A stretch of DNA of 64,000 bases from Rhizobium mesosinicum (GCF_019511345.1 NZ_JAEUAK010000004.1:558001-622000), one strand, 5' to 3'; counted from the first letter of the stretch, positions 1 to 8,157 are shown. The notes: generated from the sequence alone by a model not told the origin. Numbers and translations: made by a program.

Positions 1-2
1 CG

Positions 3-1307
3 GTCACCGATGACGGCCTGGATGCCGCCGGCCTTCAGCAGCGCCTGGCGGAGATGGGACCGGATGCAATGCTTGCCGACCTTGGTCCGAACCTGCAGAA
101 GCAGGCGGGCGCCCTTGCAGCTACTCCGGGCCGAGCGCAGGAGATTGTCCGGTCAGCTCTCGAAGACCGCGCCGCCGGCGCAAACGCCCGCATCAATGCG
201 ACGATCGACGAGAACTTCGGTACCGCCCGGTTGCCCTCTGCGCTCGATGCGGAAGCCGCTGCGAACCAGCAGGCGGTAGGTCCGGCATATCGGCAGGCGT
301 TCGAGCAGGCGCGCCCCTATGATGTTGGCCCGATTGCCAGCGACCTCGAACGGCAGATCAACGTCTTGCGCGGTGACCCGCAGCGCGCCCTTCAGCGCGT
401 ACGCGGCATGCTCAACGTCCATAATTCGAATGTGCTCGACACGAATCCAGTGACGATGTTCAACACCCGCCAGGCGATAGACGGCATGCTTAAAGTCGAG
501 GCCGATCCGAAAGTGGTCGCCGCACTGACTGACGCCCGTCAGATGATCGACGACGCCCTGACCCGCGCCGTGCCGCAGATCAAGGAAGCAGATGCGACCT
601 TCGCCGAGCTTGCCCGCCAGCGCGAGGCTGTCGGCCGCGGGCAGCAAGTGCTCGACAGCGGCAGGACTGCACCACGCCCTCAGGAACTCGTTCAGGAAGT
701 GGAGCATGGCGTTCAGCCGCAGGGAATGCAGATCGGTCCTTCGGCAGTGCCCCTGCGCCTATCGCAGGGTGCGAGGGCCGAGATCGAGCGTATTGTCGGC
801 ACGAACTCGAACGACATCGCAGCGATGAACCGGCTGATAAAGGGCGAAGGCGACTGGAACCGTTCGCGCCTGGCTACGCTCTTCGGGCCCGAGAAGGCAG
901 ATCGCGTATTCAAGGTTCTCGAGAACGAGCGGGTTTTCGCCGACACCGCAAATACGGTCACGCGCAATTCTGAAAGCGCGGCTCGAATTGCTGCGCAGAA
1001 TGAGCTCGGCGGCGCCGGTGGCGGTGGCTTCGGGCTGAAAGAGTCTTTCAAGGCCGGCGGCGTGCGCGGTGCTGCTCGATCGTTCGCGATGGATAAGATC
1101 GAGAACATCGCAAAGGCGCTCCTGCCTGATGGAAGCGCTGCAGCTCGGGAAAATCTTGCGACGGCTCTCGTCGATCGTCAGCGCGACAGCTTAGCGAACG
1201 TGGTCCGCGCGCTCGCGGTATCGGGAAACATCGGGAAGACGCCGGCCTTAGTGGACCCGGTCGTCAAAGCGCTGCTGCTGACCAGCGGTTCCGCGGGGAC
1301 GCGATGA
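3..1307 (+). CDS. Prophage virion-type protein, C-terminal part (5' end outside window)
   Basis: The reading frame is open from the first complete codon at position 3 with no stop to the left, so this is the 3' end of a larger gene; the ATG at 54 is only an internal methionine. The visible 434 residues are Ala/Arg/Glu/Gln-rich, helical and without membrane segments, with a Gly-rich patch near residue 340. I recognise no catalytic motif. Large helical proteins just upstream of tail-fibre and lysis genes are often internal virion or tail-assembly proteins, and that is the inferred role. Its last 60 bases overlap a minus-strand gene. Confidence 0.6.
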   Translation, partial: VTDDGLDAAGLQQRLAEMGPDAMLADLGPNLQKQAGALAATPGRAQEIVRSALEDRAAGANARINATIDENFGTARLPSALDAEAAANQQAVGPAYRQAFEQARPYDVGPIASDLERQINVLRGDPQRALQRVRGMLNVHNSNVLDTNPVTMFNTRQAIDGMLKVEADPKVVAALTDARQMIDDALTRAVPQIKEADATFAELARQREAVGRGQQVLDSGRTAPRPQELVQEVEHGVQPQGMQIGPSAVPLRLSQGARAEIERIVGTNSNDIAAMNRLIKGEGDWNRSRLATLFGPEKADRVFKVLENERVFADTANTVTRNSESAARIAAQNELGGAGGGGFGLKESFKAGGVRGAARSFAMDKIENIAKALLPDGSAAARENLATALVDRQRDSLANVVRALAVSGNIGKTPALVDPVVKALLLTSGSAGTR

Positions 1308-1481
1308 CGGGTCGATCCAGCAGATGAAAAGGTAGACGGCAATCGCAAAAAAGATGCCGCCGCCGAAACCCCAACCGAAGCCCGGGCCGATGCCACTCGC
1401 GACCGCATAAAACGCCTGCCGAAACGCAAACAGGATTGCGACGGTGACAACGATGCAGGCGATCTGGATAAGTCTGATCAT
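1248..1481 (-). CDS. Small prophage membrane protein (77 aa)
   Basis: Two hydrophobic stretches (about residues 3-28 and 38-56) separated by a Gly/Phe-rich turn make this a probable two-pass inner-membrane protein with a polar tail. It lies antisense to the neighbouring structural genes and overlaps the end of the upstream virion gene by 60 bases. Opposite orientation and small size suit an accessory 'moron' gene expressed in the lysogen, for example in superinfection exclusion, but nothing in the sequence fixes a function. Confidence 0.45.
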   Translation of the reverse strand: MIRLIQIACIVVTVAILFAFRQAFYAVASGIGPGFGWGFGGGIFFAIAVYLFICWIDPSSRPRGTAGQQQRFDDRVH

Positions 1482-1521
1482 GCAACCAAACTAATTGACC
1501 GGCCGCCACGATGCAATCCGG

Positions 1522-1761
1522 TCAATCGGCCTTTCGATAGCACTCCTGGGCACGGTCCTTATCCTGGCATTCTGGCACCAGCTCGTAGTGTTCAGTTTTC
1601 ATGCAGTCGTCGAGAAACGCTCTCACTTTGCTGGGCAGGACAATGTCTTCGTTGAACTGCTTCGCCACGCAGTTTGCCCAGACGTCCTGCTTGTAGGGGT
1701 AGAGCGCATAGGCCGGTGGCGCAGCGAAAACGAGAGCAATTGCAAAGTAATACGGCTTCAT
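1522..1761 (-). CDS. Small secreted Cys-containing protein (79 aa)
   Basis: The N-terminus reads as a signal peptide: Met-Lys, a hydrophobic core, then a PAYAL-like cleavage region near residue 20. The mature part is short and charged with four cysteines, enough for two disulphide bonds in the periplasm. It lies on the same strand as the small membrane gene at 1248-1481, in front of it, so the two may be co-transcribed. I do not recognise the family. A periplasmic accessory protein of the lysogen is an inference from the signal peptide and position. Confidence 0.5.
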   Translation of the reverse strand: MKPYYFAIALVFAAPPAYALYPYKQDVWANCVAKQFNEDIVLPSKVRAFLDDCMKTEHYELVPECQDKDRAQECYRKAD

Positions 1762-1897
1762 AACAGGCCTTTCCGGTTGTCAAAGATCGATTACGACCGG
1801 CTGCAGTTTTCAGCAACTCAGGATGAAGGCGAGGGTTAAGCAAAGGTTGCCTCGTGCAGCTTGGGTTGCACCTCTCGCATTCCAATTGGAGACGTGA

Positions 1898-2935
1898 ATG
1901 CCCTACGACAGCAACGGCAACTACACGCTGCCGGCGACTTACTTCGTCGAGAACGGCGATACGGTCTTGCCAATCCAGCACAATCCACCACTGGAAGATA
2001 TTCAGGCAGCCCTGAGTTCTGTCCTGCTCCGCTCGGGTGTTGCGCCGATGACCGGCGATTTGAAGATGGGGACGAAGAAGATAACCGGCATGGCAGATGG
2101 TGAGGCGACAACTGATGCCGTCACAAAGGGCCAGCTCGATCTGCAGAGCGTCAAGTATGTCACGAAGGCAGGAAACTATACGCTGGTAGCCAGTGACAAT
2201 GATGCAGTGATCCGTTTCACAGCGACAGCGACCGCCGCTCTAACTGCTGCCGCCACGCTCGGCAGCAATTGGCACGCCACAGTTTATGCAGACGGTGGCG
2301 ATGTGACGATCGATCCGAACGCGTCGGAGACCATTGCAGGATCGGCGACGCTGAAGGTTCCGAACGGTTCCAGCGTGTTCGTCTTCTGCAACGGCGCGGC
2401 CTTCTTCGCGATCTGGCTTCAATCGAAATGGCGCCCGCGAGGCATCGGCGAAATATATTATGCCAACACGGCCATTGCCGGCGTCGATGTTCCGCCTTCG
2501 GACACGACTGATACGGTGTGGGTGGAATTAACCTCCGGCCTTACAGGTGTTGGTGCGTTCAATGAAAACAAACTGACGAGCGAAAGCGTCTCCGGTTCCG
2601 CTCCTCTCGTGTTGGCTTCTGCTGTCGTCAACTTCGCCGCATCTCCGATCAACGGCAAGACGATCCGTCTTCTCAATTTGGAAGAACGAATCCTCCGACC
2701 TTCGGTATCGCCTGGAACGCTGCAAAACGACCAAATCCAGGATCACGGGCATACCATGCTTGGTTCAGACGGCTCCGGAGGCGGGGTGGCAATGATCAAT
2801 AACGGCGTGGGCGCCTTCGCTCCCAATAACAGAACCACCAGCGCCAATATCGCGACAGCCGGCGGCGCACCGCGCATCGGCACGGAAACCCGCATGAAGA
2901 ACATCGGCGTCAAGGCTTACATGAGGATCGCGTAA
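1898..2935 (+). CDS. Phage tail fibre / tail collar-type protein
   Basis: The 345-residue protein is rich in Ser, Thr, Gly, Ala and Asn and poor in Cys, with alternating beta-type segments typical of trimeric fibres. An N-terminal stretch (residues about 50-70) with a 'MTGDLKMGTKKITGMADG' pattern is a common motif of phage fibre and short tail proteins. The C-terminus (about 280-345) has the HGH...G.G pattern and ends in an RMKNIGVKAYMRI-like strand, as in tail-collar domains. It probably forms a distal adhesin that contacts the host surface. The next gene starts at the base directly after its stop. Confidence 0.7.
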   Translation: MPYDSNGNYTLPATYFVENGDTVLPIQHNPPLEDIQAALSSVLLRSGVAPMTGDLKMGTKKITGMADGEATTDAVTKGQLDLQSVKYVTKAGNYTLVASDNDAVIRFTATATAALTAAATLGSNWHATVYADGGDVTIDPNASETIAGSATLKVPNGSSVFVFCNGAAFFAIWLQSKWRPRGIGEIYYANTAIAGVDVPPSDTTDTVWVELTSGLTGVGAFNENKLTSESVSGSAPLVLASAVVNFAASPINGKTIRLLNLEERILRPSVSPGTLQNDQIQDHGHTMLGSDGSGGGVAMINNGVGAFAPNNRTTSANIATAGGAPRIGTETRMKNIGVKAYMRIA

Positions 2936-3139
2936 ATGCCCTATGCAGTTGGACTTGATACTGTCGGAACCGACAATCCCATCGTCGTCGAGGGCATCCC
3001 TGTTACAGGCGAATATCTCGAAATCTCGTGGGAGGACTATACGGCCGCCATCAACTGCCTGGTGAGCGGCCAGCACGTTTGCGTGGTCAACGGGGTGTTC
3101 GTCCTCGACTACCAGCTCCCGCCGCCTGGCGGGCAATAA
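2936..3139 (+). CDS. Small phage protein downstream of tail fibre (67 aa)
   Basis: The ATG directly follows the stop of the tail-fibre gene, so translation is probably coupled. The product is acidic, has no membrane segment or signal peptide, and ends in a Pro/Gly-rich tail. By position it could be a fibre chaperone or a small fibre-associated subunit, which often follow fibre genes. That is an inference from order only; I do not recognise the sequence. Confidence 0.55.
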   Translation: MPYAVGLDTVGTDNPIVVEGIPVTGEYLEISWEDYTAAINCLVSGQHVCVVNGVFVLDYQLPPPGGQ

Positions 3140-3161
3140 CGCTCACTTCGGAGACATCATC

Positions 3162-3689
3162 ATGACGACAATTGTGCCCGCCGGCTGGCTCCAGCCGGTG
3201 AAGATGACTCGTATTGTCCTGCATTGGAGTGCCGGCGCCTGGAAGGCTTCGGAACTCGACAAGGAGCACTATCACATCATCGTCGAGAACGACGGCAACC
3301 TTGTCCGCGGTGACCACACGATATCGGACAACGTCAACACCACTGACGACGACTATGCCGCCCATACTCGCGGCTGCAATACCGGGGCGATAGGTGTTTC
3401 GATGGCCTGCATGGCAGGAGCGATCGAAAGCCCCTTCAAAGCCGGGAAGTTCCCGATGACGGAAACGCAGTGGAATACGGCTATCAAGGTCATTGCCGAG
3501 CTCGCGCGCTTCTACAAAATCCCGGTCACGGAGAAGACCATCCTTTCGCATGCTGAAGTTCAAAGGAACCTCGGCATCCAGCAAGCCGGCAAGTGGGATG
3601 TTTCCCGCCTGCCGTTCGACAGCAAGACCGTTGGCGCCAAAGCCTGCGGAGACAAAATGCGAGTCGCCGTCAAGGCGCTCCTGGCTTAA
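3162..3689 (+). CDS. Phage endolysin, N-acetylmuramoyl-L-alanine amidase (amidase_2)
   Basis: The 175-residue protein is a single amidase_2 domain of the T7-lysozyme type, cleaving the bond between MurNAc and L-Ala of peptidoglycan. Visible hallmarks are IVLHWSA with the first zinc ligand His21, Tyr37-His38 followed by IVENDG, AAHTRGCN around His68, SHAEV with His130, and GKWD where Lys144 and Asp146 fit the catalytic Lys and last ligand. There is no signal peptide, so release needs a holin, and a holin-like gene lies two genes downstream. Length matches short single-domain endolysins. Confidence 0.85.
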   Translation: MTTIVPAGWLQPVKMTRIVLHWSAGAWKASELDKEHYHIIVENDGNLVRGDHTISDNVNTTDDDYAAHTRGCNTGAIGVSMACMAGAIESPFKAGKFPMTETQWNTAIKVIAELARFYKIPVTEKTILSHAEVQRNLGIQQAGKWDVSRLPFDSKTVGAKACGDKMRVAVKALLA

Positions 3690-3714
3690 CCCCACCCCAA
3701 CATCGAGGTTTGAA

Positions 3715-4044
3715 ATGCGCGCACTGCTCATCGTGGCAGCGGCGGCCGTTGGCCTGTCCGCATGCACCACCACCGACACCAGCAAGATCAACACTGCGAT
3801 TCAGAAGAACCTGCCGAAAACCTGCTCGGCGATCGAGACGGCGCATATCGCGTTCGCTGCTGTCGCTGCGACCGGCAAGATCAAGGACAGCACAGTCCGC
3901 AAGGAAGCGGCTGCCTACCAGGGCATCCAGATCGTCTGTGACGATCCAGGCAACGCTACGGCCGCCAGCACGCTCATCGCAGCGGCGCAGGCTTACCTCG
4001 TCATCTCCACTGCACTTAAGGAAGCAAAGGCGGCCGCAGAATGA
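3715..4044 (+). CDS. Small lipoprotein in the lysis cassette
   Basis: Starting at ATG 3715, the protein opens with a short signal sequence and an LSAC lipobox (Cys17), so it should be lipid-modified and anchored in an envelope membrane. The mature ~90 residues are Ala/Thr-rich and helical with two further cysteines. It sits between endolysin and holin-like gene and overlaps the latter by four bases (ATGA), so translation is coupled. An outer-membrane spanin-like or lysis accessory role is plausible, but no embedded inner-membrane spanin partner is apparent. The frame is open upstream of 3715, but that stretch lies within the endolysin gene. Confidence 0.65.
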   Translation: MRALLIVAAAAVGLSACTTTDTSKINTAIQKNLPKTCSAIETAHIAFAAVAATGKIKDSTVRKEAAAYQGIQIVCDDPGNATAASTLIAAAQAYLVISTALKEAKAAAE

Positions 4045-4394
4045 GCGCTGAACAGACCCTCAACAGCAAGATCACCAACGCGGTCGCCTCGGCGGTGAAT
4101 AGCCCAGCGACCGCAGCGAAGCCGGAAGATGTGAAGCCGATCTCGGCCAGCGTCATCGCCTCGATCGTGCCGCAGATCCTGCACGCGACCAACAACGAGC
4201 CGTGGTGGCAGTCTCGAGTGACCTGGGGCGCCATCCTGTCGCTCGTTGCCTCGATACTCGCAATCTTCGGCATTGCCTTTCCCTCAGAACTCCAGGGGCA
4301 GGTGCTGACGGCAATTATGGCCGCTGTCCCTCTCATCGGCGGCCTGGTCACGCTTTACGGCCGCTGGGCCGCGAAGACTCCGATCGGCAAGTAA
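4041..4394 (+). CDS. Holin-like two-pass membrane protein
   Basis: A polar N-terminal half (to about residue 55) is followed by two hydrophobic helices, roughly residues 60-80 and 88-107, joined by a short turn. A short tail with several basic residues follows. Size (117 aa), topology and position beside an amidase endolysin that lacks a signal peptide fit a phage holin that forms inner-membrane lesions at the end of the lytic cycle. It overlaps the lipoprotein gene by ATGA. The call rests on topology and context, since holins share little sequence. Confidence 0.65.
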   Translation: MSAEQTLNSKITNAVASAVNSPATAAKPEDVKPISASVIASIVPQILHATNNEPWWQSRVTWGAILSLVASILAIFGIAFPSELQGQVLTAIMAAVPLIGGLVTLYGRWAAKTPIGK

Positions 4395-4405
4395 GGAAGA
4401 GATCG

Positions 4406-5968
4406 ATGGGCGCGCCTGTTGTTAAATCGACCAATGGCTACGGCTTGCCGGTGACTGTCGTTGCGAGCGGCGGCCTTCCCATGGAAGTCGCTGGCAATGG
4501 TTATGGCACGCCCATCATAGAGGTTGCTCAAGGGGGGCTTCCGGTCACCTATGTCGGGGCTGCAGAGCCTATACCGCCGCCGGCCCTCCCGCTTTCCTCG
4601 CCGAAGGTCATGGGATTCGGCCACAGCTTCGTTCTCAATGGCATCCAGTATCTCTACAACGCCAGCAACACGGCCACCAATGGCGCATCCGGTGTGCTAA
4701 CTTCCGGCCGTGGCGTCCTGTCCCTCGTGGAAGGCCTCGACGGTGGGCGATACAACCTCGACATCTTCGCTGAGTTCTCCAACATCCCGCCTGGCTTTAG
4801 TATCGCCGGTGGCCAGGGGTACGGCGGCAGACAGATCGCCCGGGGTGGCGCCGGCCTGAAAATATGGGGCGCCGGGATCACTATCGACCTCAATACCGTC
4901 GTAGACTACCTGTTTGCCCGCGCGCCTGATATCGTGGTCATCGACATTGGCATCAACGACCTCATCTACGCCTTCACCAATGGAGGCACCATTGAGGACG
5001 TCTGCTCACTTTATGCCGCCATCGTGCGCCGCATTCGCGATCGAGGCATCTGGTGCGTCCTGATGACCGTGACGTGGAGCGACACCACCGCTTTCCCCGC
5101 ATCCAACCCCACCTGCGTGGCATGGAAGCAGCAGCTTAATGACCTCATCCTTTCGCTGGACGGCGAGAGTGGCATTAGGGTCTGCAACACGCTGAGCATT
5201 GATGGGCAGGCTACAAGCATCGGAAGCAATCCGAGCAACTTCTTTGACACCAACCTGCACCCGAGCGACAAGCTCAACATCAGGCGCGCAGAAGTCCTCA
5301 TTCCGATCCTTCAGTCCATGACGACTGTTATAGAGCGCCGCTCTCTCGATGAACTCACCGGCAATCTCCTTCCGAACCCCGGCCTGACCGGGATCACGGG
5401 AACGAAGACCGGCACGGCGACAACGGGCGACGTTGCGACAGGCATGTCGTTCGCGGGTCCGAACACTGGCGGGACATCCAGTGTGGTCCTTTCCAAGGAG
5501 GTCATCTCTGGCTCTAGCGAAAAGCAGGTCATCTCGATCACAAATGGCGCACCGGGAGGCACTACCTCCACGGCTCAGCTTCGTGTGAGCACCGCCGCCA
5601 CTCTCGCGGGATTGGGATTGGTAGCGGGCGATCGGCTTCGCTGGTATGCGTCTATCGAGCTTGACGACTGGGCCGGATGGGATTTCGACGGGCAGGCCGA
5701 CGGTCCGGTCAAGATTCAACTGCCATTGAACAACGGCAGTACTCTTGTCTATCAGGGCTCCAATGCTGCCTCAGTTCGAAACCGTACGCTCATTCTCACG
5801 GGTATCCTTGAGATACCTCAGGGCCTGACCGTCGATGGGCTCCGCTGGAACTCTACGTTTATCACCATCCGCTGGAACACCAACGTTGCCGGCACAGGCG
5901 TAGCCAAGATCAGCAAGCTAAAGGTCGTGAAGATGGGGGAAAATCCGCGGGCACCGTGGAACCTCTGA
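4406..5968 (+). CDS. SGNH/GDSL-type hydrolase, probably tail-associated esterase
   Basis: Starting at ATG 4406 gives 520 residues. Two ~21-residue repeats at the N-terminus (about 10-30 and 31-51, each NGYG.P....V..GGLP) precede a Pro-rich linker. The hydrolase domain (about 65-310) carries block I GFGHSF with nucleophile Ser74, block III GIND with Asn184, and DTNLHPS with Asp281 and His285, matching the SGNH catalytic set. The C-terminal ~200 residues look beta-rich and Ser/Thr/Gly-rich, like a carbohydrate-binding or fibre module. The probable task is de-esterifying host surface polysaccharide during adsorption. The same hydrolase could instead modify the lysogen's polysaccharide. Confidence 0.7.
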   Translation: MGAPVVKSTNGYGLPVTVVASGGLPMEVAGNGYGTPIIEVAQGGLPVTYVGAAEPIPPPALPLSSPKVMGFGHSFVLNGIQYLYNASNTATNGASGVLTSGRGVLSLVEGLDGGRYNLDIFAEFSNIPPGFSIAGGQGYGGRQIARGGAGLKIWGAGITIDLNTVVDYLFARAPDIVVIDIGINDLIYAFTNGGTIEDVCSLYAAIVRRIRDRGIWCVLMTVTWSDTTAFPASNPTCVAWKQQLNDLILSLDGESGIRVCNTLSIDGQATSIGSNPSNFFDTNLHPSDKLNIRRAEVLIPILQSMTTVIERRSLDELTGNLLPNPGLTGITGTKTGTATTGDVATGMSFAGPNTGGTSSVVLSKEVISGSSEKQVISITNGAPGGTTSTAQLRVSTAATLAGLGLVAGDRLRWYASIELDDWAGWDFDGQADGPVKIQLPLNNGSTLVYQGSNAASVRNRTLILTGILEIPQGLTVDGLRWNSTFITIRWNTNVAGTGVAKISKLKVVKMGENPRAPWNL

Positions 5969-5973
5969 TAGAC

Positions 5974-5993
5974 CCCACCGCCGCATCATCAAA
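5974..5993 (+). repeat. 20-bp dispersed repeat, copy 1
   Basis: First of three copies with consensus CCCAYCGCCSCAYCATCAAA, beginning five bases after the stop of the SGNH hydrolase gene. The other copies are at 6419-6438 and 7040-7059. Each of the two minus-strand membrane genes lies between two successive copies. Confidence 0.6.
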
Positions 5994-6009
5994 TGAACCG
6001 CTTCCACGC

Positions 6010-6348
6010 CTAAGTCGTTTGGTTCATTTTCCTTACGGTGGAATACAAGAAACTTATGCCGTAGGCTGCCAGCATGAGCACTTGCTGGAGAACTATAGAA
6101 ACAAGCACCAGGAACTGATCCAAACCTTCGTAATCCTCCCCATTCGGATCTACGTCGGAAGCACCGAGCATATTCGGGGTTACGGTGACTTCATAGCAAA
6201 TGAAGATCGACACAATGATCCACAACACCGCCCAAAGATGCAGCGCCTTCCGGTGATGTGGCCATTTGCGCCCGGCGACCACGGCCAAGAGTGGAGCCGC
6301 AAGGTTACTCGTGAAGATGATGAGGAATGCAAATTCAGGCATAATCAT
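6010..6348 (-). CDS. Small prophage integral membrane protein (112 aa)
   Basis: Three hydrophobic segments can be seen: about residues 5-25, 36-55 and 80-102. A polar loop rich in Asp and Glu lies between the second and third. A plus-strand frame over the same bases lacks any recognisable features, so the minus strand is preferred. The gene lies between repeat copies 1 and 2 and points against the structural genes, as accessory lysogen-expressed genes often do. Family and function are unknown; superinfection exclusion is only a guess from topology. Confidence 0.5.
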   Translation of the reverse strand: MIMPEFAFLIIFTSNLAAPLLAVVAGRKWPHHRKALHLWAVLWIIVSIFICYEVTVTPNMLGASDVDPNGEDYEGLDQFLVLVSIVLQQVLMLAAYGISFLYSTVRKMNQTT

Positions 6349-6418
6349 CGCGAATATATCCTCCCTGAGAGGGCGACTGCATGAGGGAGCTTAAATGATC
6401 AGCGGTTAAGTTTTAAGA

Positions 6419-6438
6419 CCCACCGCCCCATCATCAAA
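6419..6438 (+). repeat. 20-bp dispersed repeat, copy 2
   Basis: Second copy of the repeat, differing from copy 1 at one position (C for G in the middle). It lies in the gap between the two minus-strand membrane genes. Confidence 0.6.
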
Positions 6439-6452
6439 CGCAGGTGCTTCTG

Positions 6453-6974
6453 TCAGCGAAAATTGAATCGCCGTCTCACGATGTCGAAAAAAAGCAATAC
6501 CGACCCAGAGGCAAGGTATCCGCTCCACATACACACCGCCCACACCACAGAGTAGTCCAGCGGGCCAAATAGGCTGACACCAGTTTCACACTTTGCGTCT
6601 TTGCATGTCGAGGGGGCAAATGCGGCGGCATAGGTGACAAGCGCTGCCAACAAGAAAAAGCCTGCAGCTCCAAAAAACGATCTCGTATCAGAGAATTCCG
6701 CGTTCCGCAAAACTGCTATCTTGAGCTTCAACACGAGGTAGAAGGCCGCCCACAGGCAGGGGATCATCGTCAGGAAAACGGCGATGAACATGGACGCTGG
6801 TGTTCTCGAGAAGTTGCCGACAAAAATGTTCGCATAAAAATAAGGAAGCACAAGATTGGTCGAGAAGGCGACAAACCAGTGTTTGCCCCAGCCGCGGTAA
6901 ATCATCCATAGGCCGAAGAGGGCAAACAAAACCGGTACCGGCGGGAAAAGCCAGTTCGACATTAGTAAATCCAA
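6453..6974 (-). CDS. Prophage multi-pass membrane protein (173 aa)
   Basis: About five hydrophobic segments (near residues 8-25, 32-52, 60-85, 100-120 and 140-165) indicate a polytopic inner-membrane protein. A loop around residue 122-130 holds two cysteines. It is flanked by repeat copies 2 and 3 and is transcribed toward the smaller membrane gene at 6010-6348. I recognise no family. With its neighbour it forms a pair of membrane accessory genes in an otherwise structural region. Confidence 0.55.
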   Translation of the reverse strand: MDLLMSNWLFPPVPVLFALFGLWMIYRGWGKHWFVAFSTNLVLPYFYANIFVGNFSRTPASMFIAVFLTMIPCLWAAFYLVLKLKIAVLRNAEFSDTRSFFGAAGFFLLAALVTYAAAFAPSTCKDAKCETGVSLFGPLDYSVVWAVCMWSGYLASGSVLLFFDIVRRRFNFR

Positions 6975-7039
6975 TAACCTAGCGCCCCTCGCGTCGCGTC
7001 GATGTGCTTTTTACGTCAAGTTGCAATACGAGGCTAGTG

Positions 7040-7059
7040 CCCATCGCCCCACCATCAAA
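7040..7059 (+). repeat. 20-bp dispersed repeat, copy 3
   Basis: Third copy, with two C/T differences from copy 2. It lies 66 bases upstream of the start of the 173-residue membrane gene. No similar copy was noticed elsewhere in the window. Confidence 0.55.
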
Positions 7060-7194
7060 GGGCACCGGCCCCGCGCATCAGCGACTGTTGGATGTGGCGT
7101 CGACTGATCGTAAGGCGGAGCCGGCGCGGGAATAGGATACGGACGAGTTCATCGGGACAAGTCGCCCATCGAGCTTAACCCCACGCCCGATCCT

Positions 7195-7476
7195 TTAGTG
7201 ATAACTAAAATCACCGGAGGGATGACGCAACTCGAAATCACTCAAGAGCCTGATCGCCTGCGCGACAATTGTTTCCGTGGCCTCCGGGCTCTCCTGCCTA
7301 GCGGCGGCCGCGTTTTGCAATAGCTCTGAGGCCAACACTTCCATCTCGTTCCAACTCGGATACTGTTGACGCTTAGCTACTCCCGCAGAGTATAGCAGCA
7401 TCGATGCGAGCGAACGCAGGACTGACTCCCTCCGTTCAGCGCTCATGCGCAATAGGGTCGATCTGGTGATGGACAT
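7195..7476 (-). CDS. Hypothetical prophage protein (93 aa)
   Basis: The ATG is preceded by an AGGAG ribosome-binding site at good spacing, which supports this frame. The product is helical, Ala/Leu/Glu/Ser-rich and soluble, with no membrane segment or recognisable motif. It points away from the DUF2750-like gene at 7570, so the gap between them may hold divergent promoters, though I see no clear boxes. Confidence 0.5.
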   Translation of the reverse strand: MSITRSTLLRMSAERRESVLRSLASMLLYSAGVAKRQQYPSWNEMEVLASELLQNAAAARQESPEATETIVAQAIRLLSDFELRHPSGDFSYH

Positions 7477-7569
7477 AACACGCTCCTATAAGGGGCCTGT
7501 CCGAAAGATGACCGAGAAGTGGCGACAACGATTCTCCGGATGAGCTTGTTATTCAAGTAGGGCGGGCGC

Positions 7570-7986
7570 ATGGATTTCGAACTTGCTCACTTGCGAAAAG
7601 CTGGATTTGCTGATCATTCTTGCAGAATGAGCGTTTCTGCTATCAATGCCGATGCCTTCGTCTCCGAAGTGCTGAAAGGCGCACAGGTTTGGGGCATCAG
7701 AGACAGGGACGGCTTCCCTACCGCCACGGACGCGTCCGGCGAAACCGTAATGCCGTTTTGGTCTTCGGAAAAGAGGGCCCTATCGATCATCAAGAACGTC
7801 CCAGCATATAGCGATTTCAAGCCGGAGCTTATTCCCTTGTCTGTATTCATCGACAGGTGGCTACCGGGCTTGCAAAAGGATGGCGTCTACTGCGGCCTTA
7901 ACTGGTCAGGTGAGAGAGCAACGGGATACGATCTAGCTCCCATGGATTTAATGGCTCGATTGGCGGCGGCCCAAAGGAAATCCTAG
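7570..7986 (+). CDS. DUF2750 domain protein
   Basis: The 138-residue protein follows the DUF2750 pattern: a central VWGIRDRDGFPTA stretch, then a PFWSSEKRA segment, then IPLSVFIDRWLPGLQKDGV. These are the positions I remember as conserved in that family of small cytoplasmic proteins of unknown biochemical role. It is a stand-alone accessory gene here, between two oppositely oriented small genes. The family call is from motif memory and could be settled by a profile search. Confidence 0.6.
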   Translation: MDFELAHLRKAGFADHSCRMSVSAINADAFVSEVLKGAQVWGIRDRDGFPTATDASGETVMPFWSSEKRALSIIKNVPAYSDFKPELIPLSVFIDRWLPGLQKDGVYCGLNWSGERATGYDLAPMDLMARLAAAQRKS

Positions 7987-8013
7987 CTCCGCTTCGCATC
8001 GTCCGGGATGTCG

Positions 8014-8157
8014 TCAGCCCTCAGTTCTTGCCTCGTTGGCGATGAAATCCATGAAGTCGTCGCTGTCCATCAAAGTGTGAACGACGCCGTTCGGATGAAT
8101 GAAGATTACCAGCCAGTGCCGGCGATCGAGCTGCACGACGAAATGAATCCAGTTCAC
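8014..8157 (-). CDS. Very small protein (47 aa) with GTG start
   Basis: A GTG at 8157-8155 is preceded by a perfect AGGAGG seven bases upstream and opens a frame of 47 codons ending at TGA 8016-8014. The product begins MNWIHFVVQLDRRHWLV and is amphipathic to hydrophobic in its first half and acidic in the second. The strong ribosome-binding site and plausible composition argue for a real gene. It is the only supported coding content between 7986 and the plus-strand gene at 8407. No function can be assigned. Confidence 0.5.
   Translation of the reverse strand: MNWIHFVVQLDRRHWLVIFIHPNGVVHTLMDSDDFMDFIANEARTEG

Noticed and set aside
5956..6384. Plus-strand 142-codon frame after the SGNH hydrolase gene
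   Set aside because: The minus strand at 6010-6348 encodes a protein with three clear membrane segments; the plus product has no recognisable features.
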